From Aquabacter spiritensis (lineage in GTDB: Bacteria; Pseudomonadota; Alphaproteobacteria; Rhizobiales; Xanthobacteraceae), in contig NZ_SMAI01000020.1 in assembly GCF_004346185.1 (NCBI RefSeq), forward strand, positions 1-64,000: 64,000 nt of DNA, read 5' to 3'. Both the position numbers and the translations under genes were made by a program. How positions within the stretch are numbered: position 1 is the stretch's first letter; every line of letters begins with the position of its first letter. This document shows positions 58,466 to 64,000 of this stretch, piece after piece. The notes beneath the pieces were generated by a model. That model saw nothing but the letters and a program-made list of their open reading frames with translations. It searched no databases and was not told the origin of the DNA.

Positions 58466-59683
58466 ATGACCGATTTTCACCGTATTCGCCGGCTGCCGCC
58501 TTATGTGTTCGAGCAGGTGAACCGCGTGAAGGCCGCCGCCCGAAACGGCGGCGTCGACATCGTCGATCTCGGCATGGGCAATCCGGACCTCGACGCGCCG
58601 GCCCACGTCATCGAGAAACTGAAGGAAACGATCGGAAAACCCCGCACCGACCGCTATTCGGCCTCGAAGGGGATTCCCGGCCTGCGACGGGCGCAGGCGG
58701 CCTATTATGCCCGCCGCTTCGGCGTGAAGGTCGATCCGGACCGCCATGTGGTGGCGACGCTCGGGTCGAAGGAAGGCTTCGCCAACATGGCGCAGGCCAT
58801 CACCGCGCCGGGCGACGTGATCCTCACCCCCAATCCGAGCTATCCCATCCACGCCTTCGGCTTCCTGATGGCGGGCGGCGTGATCCGCTCGGTGCCAGTC
58901 GAGCCGGATGCCGGCTTCTTCCATGCCATGGAGCGGGCGGTCCAGCATTCGATCCCGAAGCCGATCGCCGTGGTCCTCTGCTATCCCTCGAATCCGACCG
59001 CCACGGTCGCGCATCTGGATTTCTACCGGGACGTCGTCGCCTTCGCGAAGAAGAACGACCTGATCATCCTGTCCGACCTCGCTTATGCCGAGCTTTATTT
59101 CGACGACGATCCGCCGCCGTCCGTGCTCCAGGTGCCCGGCGCCATGGACGTGACGGTGGAATTCACGTCGATGTCCAAGACCTATTCCATGGCCGGCTGG
59201 CGGATGGGGTTCGCGGTCGGCAATGAGCGGCTGATCGCGGCGCTGTCGCGCGTCAAATCCTATCTCGATTACGGTGCCTTCACGCCGATCCAGGTCGCGG
59301 CCGCGGCGGCTCTGAACGGGCCGCAGGCGTGCGTCGCCGAGATGCGCGAGACCTATAAGCGTCGGCGGGACACGCTGGTGGACAGTTTCGGCCGGGCCGG
59401 CTGGACGATCCCCGTGCCGTCCGCCTCGATGTTCGCCTGGGCGCCGATCCCCGAGCCGTTCCGCGAGATGGGCAGCGTCGAATTCGCCAAGCTGCTGATC
59501 GAGAAGGCCGAGGTCGCGGTGGCGCCGGGCGTCGGCTTCGGCGAGCACGGCGACGGCCATGTCCGCATCGCCGTGGTCGAGAACGAGCAGCGCATCCGGC
59601 AGGCCGCGCGCAACATCCGCCGGTTCTTCGAGACCGCCGGCGCGACGCTGCACAATGTGGTCCCGCTGAGCGCGGCCCGCTGA
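58466..59683 (+). CDS. AlaC-type class I PLP aminotransferase
   Basis: 405 residues. The PLP lysine is in EFTSMSKTYSMAGWRMGFAV and the N-terminal signature is FHRIRRLPPYVFEQVNRVKA. This is the AlaC/LL-diaminopimelate-like branch, which in alphaproteobacteria mostly makes alanine. It shares the direction of hom, 21 bases downstream, so it probably belongs to one operon. No regulatory protein is seen. Confidence 0.88.
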   Translation: MTDFHRIRRLPPYVFEQVNRVKAAARNGGVDIVDLGMGNPDLDAPAHVIEKLKETIGKPRTDRYSASKGIPGLRRAQAAYYARRFGVKVDPDRHVVATLGSKEGFANMAQAITAPGDVILTPNPSYPIHAFGFLMAGGVIRSVPVEPDAGFFHAMERAVQHSIPKPIAVVLCYPSNPTATVAHLDFYRDVVAFAKKNDLIILSDLAYAELYFDDDPPPSVLQVPGAMDVTVEFTSMSKTYSMAGWRMGFAVGNERLIAALSRVKSYLDYGAFTPIQVAAAAALNGPQACVAEMRETYKRRRDTLVDSFGRAGWTIPVPSASMFAWAPIPEPFREMGSVEFAKLLIEKAEVAVAPGVGFGEHGDGHVRIAVVENEQRIRQAARNIRRFFETAGATLHNVVPLSAAR

Positions 59684-59704
59684 GCCCCAACCGACGGTCT
59701 GATC

Positions 59705-61000
59705 ATGCGTGAATTGAAAGTTGGACTGGCTGGCCTCGGCACGGTCGGAACGGGCGTCTTGCGCATGCTGGATCGCCAGCGGCTCAGCCTCGCCGCGCGC
59801 ACCGGCTGCGAGATCCGGGTCGTTGCGGTCAGTGCGCGCGACCGCGCGCGCGACCGCGGCGTCGACCTCTCCGCCATGCGCTGGCACGACGATCCGGTCG
59901 CGCTCGCGCGGGATCCGGAGATTGACGTTCTGCTCGAACTGATGGGCGGGGAGGGCGATCCTGCCAAAGCGGCGGTCTGCGCCGCCCTCGATGCCGGAAA
60001 ATCGGTGGTGACCGCGAACAAGGCGCTGCTCGCCCGTTGCGGCACCGATCTTGCCGCACGGTCCGAGGCGGCCGGGGGGCGGCTGCGCTTCGAGGCGGCG
60101 GTGGCGGGCGGCATCCCGATCGTGAAGACGCTGCGCGAGGCGCTGGCCGGCAACACCATCCATCGGGTGTCCGGCATCCTGAACGGAACCTGCAATTACA
60201 TTCTGACCCGGATGGCGGACGAGAAGCTGTCGTTCGAGACCTGCCTCGCGGAAGCCCAGCGGCTCGGCTATGCCGAGGCGGATCCGACGTTCGACATCGA
60301 CGGTTTCGACACCGCCCACAAGCTCGCGCTGCTCACCAGCCTCGCCTTCGGCACGCGGGTCGACGCCGAAGCGATCTATGTCGAAGGCATTCGGTCCTTG
60401 ACGCTCGCCGACCTCGCTGCGGCGGACGATCTCGGCTACAAGGTCAAGCTTCTGGGCGTCGCGGTGCGCACCGATCAGGGCATCGAGCAGCGCGTCCATC
60501 CCACCATGGTTCCGAAACATTGGCCGATCGCCCAGGTCTCGGGCGTCACCAATGCGGTCGCGATCGACGGCGACGCGGTCGCCCTGACCCTGGTCGGGCC
60601 CGGCGCCGGCGGCGACGCCACGGCATCGGCTGTGGTCGCCGATCTCGCCGATCTCGCTTTGGAAGCCGGCGGATTCGCCTTCGGCCTCCCCGAGGCCGGG
60701 CTCCGGCCGGCGGAGCGGGCGCCGATGCAGCATCATGAAGGCGGCTATTACATCCGCCTCGCCGCCCGCAACAAACCCGGCACCGCTGCCACCATCGCCC
60801 GCCGGATGGCGGACGAGGGCATTTCGCTCGAATCGATCGTGCAGCGCCGGCCGGATCGGAGCCAGGACGGCGAGCCCGCGACCGTCATCCTCATCACTTA
60901 TGCGACGACCGAGGAAGCGGTGCGCCGCGCCGTCGCGCGCATGGAGGGGGATGGCGTGCTCGCCTCGCAGCCCCAAGTCATCCGGATCGAGAAGGACTGA
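59705..61000 (+). CDS. hom: Homoserine dehydrogenase
   Basis: 431 residues. The Rossmann motif is GLAGLGTVGTGVL, the catalytic domain contains VSGILNGTCNYILTRM and AEADPTFDIDGFDTAHKLAL, and the C-terminal ACT domain (YYIRLAARNKPGTAATIARR) allows feedback control, usually by threonine. It produces homoserine for threonine and methionine and so feeds metY at 22.7 kb. glpX follows after three bases. Confidence 0.95.
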   Translation: MRELKVGLAGLGTVGTGVLRMLDRQRLSLAARTGCEIRVVAVSARDRARDRGVDLSAMRWHDDPVALARDPEIDVLLELMGGEGDPAKAAVCAALDAGKSVVTANKALLARCGTDLAARSEAAGGRLRFEAAVAGGIPIVKTLREALAGNTIHRVSGILNGTCNYILTRMADEKLSFETCLAEAQRLGYAEADPTFDIDGFDTAHKLALLTSLAFGTRVDAEAIYVEGIRSLTLADLAAADDLGYKVKLLGVAVRTDQGIEQRVHPTMVPKHWPIAQVSGVTNAVAIDGDAVALTLVGPGAGGDATASAVVADLADLALEAGGFAFGLPEAGLRPAERAPMQHHEGGYYIRLAARNKPGTAATIARRMADEGISLESIVQRRPDRSQDGEPATVILITYATTEEAVRRAVARMEGDGVLASQPQVIRIEKD

Positions 61001-61003
61001 GCC

Positions 61004-61990
61004 ATGGAGAGCCGGATCGCCCCCGTTCTGGACCGACGGCTCGCCATCGACCTCGTCAACGTCACCGAGCGGGCCGCGGTCGCGGCGGCGCGCTGGCGCG
61101 GACGCGGCGACGAGCCGGCGGCCGAAGAGGCGGCGATCCAGGGCGCGCACCGCGAATTGATGCGCTGCGTCTTCACCGGACGCATCGCCATCGGCGAAGG
61201 CCCGGAAGCCGCGACGCAGCGCCTGTTCCACGGCGAGGCAGTCGGGATGGGCGGGCCGGAGGTCGACATCGCGATCGACGCATTGGAAGGCACGACCCTG
61301 TGCGCGAAGAACATGTCCGGCTCGATCTCGGTTGTCGTGGTCGCTGAACCGGGATCGCTGCTGACCCCGCCGCCGGTCTATATGGAGAAAGTCGCAATCG
61401 GCCCCGGCTATCCCGCGGGGATCGTGTCGCTCGCGGCGCCGCCGGGGGAAATGGTGCGGGTGCTCGCCGAGGCGCGGGGCGTGGCGACGTCCCAGATCAC
61501 CGCCCTGGTGCTCGACCGGCCGCGTCATTCCAAATTGATCGAGGCGGTGCGGCAGGCGGGCGCGTCGGTGAAGCTGATCACCGACGGCGACGTCGCGGGG
61601 ATCATCCACACGACGACTCCGAAGGAGAGCGGGGTCGACCTCTATCTCGGCTCCGGCGGTGCCGCCGAGGGCGTGCTGGCCGCCGCCGCACTGCGCTGCA
61701 TGGGCGGCCAGATGGAAGGCCGCCTGGTGCTCGATACCGAGGCCAAGCGCAAGCAGGCCAAGGCCATGGGCTTTCGCGACTTCGACCGGGTGTACAAGAT
61801 CGAGGACATGGTGAAGGGCGATTGCCTGGTCTCGGTCACGGGCGTCACCGATGGTGCGCTCCTCGACGGCGTGCGCTTCGGCCGCGACACGATCAAGACC
61901 GACACGCTGCTGATGCGGGCGGCGACCGGCATCCTGCGGCGCGTTACTTCCACCCATCGCGATCTCGGGCGCTTCGCCGCCGACGAGTGA
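61004..61990 (+). CDS. glpX: GlpX-type class II fructose-1,6-bisphosphatase, divergent metal site
   Basis: 328 residues. Overall similarity to GlpX is clear (ALVLDRPRHSKLIEAVRQAG, DGDVAGIIHT, YLGSGGAAEGVLAAAALRCM). It should hydrolyse fructose-1,6-bisphosphate (and perhaps sedoheptulose bisphosphate). However, the usual ADQAA reads AEEAA (Glu41) and the usual GEGERDEAPML reads GEGPEAATQRL (residues 64-74), removing acidic residues around the metal site. IDALEGTT (92-98) is kept. Activity may be altered. hom-glpX-recJ is a conserved order in this bacterial group. Confidence 0.85.
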   Translation: MESRIAPVLDRRLAIDLVNVTERAAVAAARWRGRGDEPAAEEAAIQGAHRELMRCVFTGRIAIGEGPEAATQRLFHGEAVGMGGPEVDIAIDALEGTTLCAKNMSGSISVVVVAEPGSLLTPPPVYMEKVAIGPGYPAGIVSLAAPPGEMVRVLAEARGVATSQITALVLDRPRHSKLIEAVRQAGASVKLITDGDVAGIIHTTTPKESGVDLYLGSGGAAEGVLAAAALRCMGGQMEGRLVLDTEAKRKQAKAMGFRDFDRVYKIEDMVKGDCLVSVTGVTDGALLDGVRFGRDTIKTDTLLMRAATGILRRVTSTHRDLGRFAADE

Positions 61991-62085
61991 GGCGCGGGCG
62001 CGATCCGATCGGGTCGAACCGACCTGAGGGGTGAGGGTGTCGTGAAATCGGCTTCCGCTCGGCCGGTCGGGCGCGGGGCGTCTCG

Positions 62086-63927
62086 ATGCGGCTCGACGCG
62101 GCGCCCGTGCTCTGCCTTGATAGGCCGGTGAATGCACATGTGCCGAATCGCTCCTTCCTGAACGTGACCGCGTCCGCCACCGGCCGGGCGTGGCGCGACC
62201 GTCTGGACGCGCGGGGCGCGCAGACCGCCCTCGCAATGGCCCAGCAACATGGCGTTCCAGACGTCCTCGCCCGCATTCTCGCGGGGCGCGGGGTTGGGCT
62301 GGACGAGGTTCCGGCCTTCCTCGACCCGTCGATCCGCACCCTTCTGCCCGAACCGAACTCCCTCACCGACATGGCGCCGCTGGTGGAGCGGCTCGCCGAT
62401 GCGGTCCGTGCGGGCGAGCAGGTTGCCGTATTCGGCGATTACGATGTGGACGGCGCGACCGCGACGGCGCTCCTCGTGGGGCTGTTGCGCGCCGCGGGCC
62501 TCGATCCGCTGTTTCATATTCCCGACCGCATCTTCGAGGGCTATGGGCCGAATCTCGCCGCCATCGAGCGCCTCGCCGAACGCGGGGTCACGCTGCTGGT
62601 GACGGTGGATTGCGGCACCACGAGCCTCGAAGCCCTCGCCGGTGCGAGGGCCTTGGGGCTCGACGTGCTGGTGATCGATCACCACCAGGCGGGAGAGACG
62701 CTTCCGGCCGCGGTGGCGCTGGTCAATCCCAATCGCGAGGACGATCTGTCCGGCCTCGGTCATCTGTGCGCCGCCGGGCTCGTCTTTGTTACGCTGGTGG
62801 CACTCGTGCGCCGGCTGCGCGAGCTTGGGCATTGGACCACGGCGCGGCCGGCGCCCGATCTGCTCGACAGCCTCGATCTGGTCGCGCTCGGCACCGTCGC
62901 GGACGTCGTGCCGCTCAAGGGTCTCAACCGCGCCTTCGTCGCCAAGGGCCTGATTGCGCTGCGGCGACGGCGCAGGCTCGGACTGACCGCCTTGATGGAT
63001 GTGGCACGTCTCGACGGACCGCCGCGTCCCTGGCATCTCGGCTTCCTGCTCGGTCCCCGCATCAATGCCGGCGGCCGGATCGGCGATGCGGCGCTCGGCA
63101 CCAAGCTGCTGCTCACCGAGGATCCGGTCGAGGCGCGCCTGATCGCGGCCGAACTCGACCGCTTGAACGGTGAACGCCAGGAGGTCGAGCGCGCCATTCT
63201 CGCCGCGGCCGAAGGCGAGGCCCAGGCCTCGGTCGGGCTGACGGATGCCGGCGCGGTCGTGGTGGTCAGCGGGGAGGGGTGGCATCCCGGGGTGGTCGGC
63301 CTCGTCGCCGCACGGCTGAAGGAGCGGTTCGGCCGGCCGGCCTTCGCGATCGCGTTCAACGGCGAGACCGGCACCGGATCGGCGCGCTCGATCGCGGGGG
63401 TCGATCTCGGCCGCGCGGTGCGGGGGGCGGTGGAGTCCGGGCTCCTGGTGAAGGGCGGCGGGCACGCCATGGCCGCGGGATTGACCGTGGCGCGCAATCG
63501 GCTCGGCGACCTGCGCGCCCATCTCGAACAGGCCCTCGCGGCGCAGGTCGAGCGGGCCCGGGCCGATCAGGCCCTGATCATCGACGGCGCACTGACGGCG
63601 GGGGGCGCATCTGTCGCCTTGATCGAGAGCGTCGCGCGGGCCGGACCCTTCGGCGCCGGCAATCCCGAGCCTGTCTTCGCCTTCCCCAATCACCGGCTGG
63701 CTTATGTCGAGACGTTCGGTGCCGGCCATGTGCGGGCCCGGCTCGTCGCCCATGACGGGGCCGCCCTGAAGGTTACGGCATTTCGCTGCGCGGAGGAGCC
63801 GCTCGGCAAGGCCGCGCTCGCGGCACGCGGCGCGCTGGTGCATGCGGCCGGGACGCTCGAAGTGGAGCACTGGCAGGGCGAGCAGCGCGTGTCGTTCCGC
63901 CTGAAGGACCTCGCGCCGCTCATCTGA
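62086..63927 (+). CDS. recJ: Single-stranded-DNA-specific exonuclease RecJ
   Basis: 613 residues. DHH-family motifs are FGDYDVDGATATALLVG, TVDCGTTS, VIDHHQAGETLPAAV and the DHHA1 motif KGGGHAMAAGLTVAR. RecJ degrades DNA 5' to 3' in recombination and mismatch repair. The first 20 residues are poorly conserved, so a start downstream, for example GTG 62128, is possible. It ends one base before the convergent gene at the window edge. Confidence 0.94.
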   Translation: MRLDAAPVLCLDRPVNAHVPNRSFLNVTASATGRAWRDRLDARGAQTALAMAQQHGVPDVLARILAGRGVGLDEVPAFLDPSIRTLLPEPNSLTDMAPLVERLADAVRAGEQVAVFGDYDVDGATATALLVGLLRAAGLDPLFHIPDRIFEGYGPNLAAIERLAERGVTLLVTVDCGTTSLEALAGARALGLDVLVIDHHQAGETLPAAVALVNPNREDDLSGLGHLCAAGLVFVTLVALVRRLRELGHWTTARPAPDLLDSLDLVALGTVADVVPLKGLNRAFVAKGLIALRRRRRLGLTALMDVARLDGPPRPWHLGFLLGPRINAGGRIGDAALGTKLLLTEDPVEARLIAAELDRLNGERQEVERAILAAAEGEAQASVGLTDAGAVVVVSGEGWHPGVVGLVAARLKERFGRPAFAIAFNGETGTGSARSIAGVDLGRAVRGAVESGLLVKGGGHAMAAGLTVARNRLGDLRAHLEQALAAQVERARADQALIIDGALTAGGASVALIESVARAGPFGAGNPEPVFAFPNHRLAYVETFGAGHVRARLVAHDGAALKVTAFRCAEEPLGKAALAARGALVHAAGTLEVEHWQGEQRVSFRLKDLAPLI

Positions 63928-63928
63928 C

Positions 63929-64000
63929 TCAGGGACGGCTGCGGCCGCGCTTGTCGGTGCCGAGCAGGATGCCGCGCGCAACCGCCCGGTCGCCGAACTT
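63929..64000 (-). CDS. C-terminal end of an unidentified minus-strand gene (partial)
   Basis: On the minus strand the last 24 codons read KFGDRAVARGILLGTDKRGR-SRP then TGA at 63931-63929. The frame is open to the window edge and convergent with recJ. The composition is plausible for a real protein end but too short to assign. No terminator lies between the two stops. Confidence 0.4.
   Translation of the reverse strand, partial: KFGDRAVARGILLGTDKRGRSRP

Noticed and set aside
58337..62236. 1299-codon open frame on the minus strand
   Set aside because: It is antisense to alaC, hom and glpX and shows no protein family features; a by-product of high GC.

Overview
The window is high-GC chromosomal DNA with about 75 genes. 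It carries no insertion sequences, phage genes or CRISPR array that I can see. Several features point to an alphaproteobacterium of the order Hyphomicrobiales (Rhizobiales): an ATP12-family chaperone, Usg, an EipB-type envelope protein, DUF2842, a short-LID adenylate kinase and the local gene orders. A complete fhcBADC operon (formyltransferase/hydrolase complex of the tetrahydromethanopterin pathway) further suggests a C1-oxidising, methylotrophic member. The species cannot be named from sequence alone.

Layout. (1) 1-14760: the end of tuf, then the S10, spc and alpha ribosomal-protein clusters (rpsJ to rplQ) with secY, adk and rpoA. A strong intrinsic terminator separates rplO from secY, a second hairpin follows rpsM and a third terminator closes rplQ. 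(2) 14800-25400: housekeeping genes (a DegP/HtrA protease, rarA, crcB, an RluC-type synthase, a zinc-ribbon protein, a HAD phosphatase, the ATP12 chaperone, a CoA-binding protein, metY, ctaA, DUF2842). A 640-base gene-free, hairpin-rich stretch lies before crcB. (3) 25450-29500: an orphan Wzz/BY-kinase-like protein with a degraded nucleotide site, an enoyl-CoA hydratase, a thioesterase and rplM-rpsI. (4) 29500-37330: a diguanylate cyclase, two small exported proteins, tRNA-Lys, an M20 amidohydrolase, a TusA-like protein, gltX and comEC.

(5) 37370-41754, minus strand: a probable five-gene run ridA, glycerophosphodiesterase, DUF4424, a COG3146-type acyltransferase and Anbu, the proteasome-like protein, here without its usual partners. 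(6) 42000-49900: eipB, a small lower-GC cupin, acylphosphatase, a membrane glycosyltransferase, groES-groEL with a CIRCE operator, usg, an ExoD-like protein and a Tat-exported beta-carbonic anhydrase. (7) 49990-58300: queA-tgt, folD, then a tightly overlapping pcd-fhcB-fhcA-fhcD-fhcC operon. (8) 58400-64000: an AlaC-type aminotransferase, hom, a divergent glpX, recJ and the end of one further minus-strand gene.

The most interesting part is 52257-58296. FolD handles C1 units on tetrahydrofolate, while FhcABCD releases formate from formyl-tetrahydromethanopterin via a methanofuran-type carrier. The pterin-4a-carbinolamine dehydratase gene between them overlaps fhcB by 8 bases, so a pterin-modifying enzyme looks built into the C1-oxidation operon. 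FhcB keeps four cysteines in an iron-sulfur-like spacing although the pterin-metal cysteine appears to be gone. Other notable points are a tRNA-guanine transglycosylase with three of four zinc ligands replaced, and a GlpX whose metal-site signature has changed.
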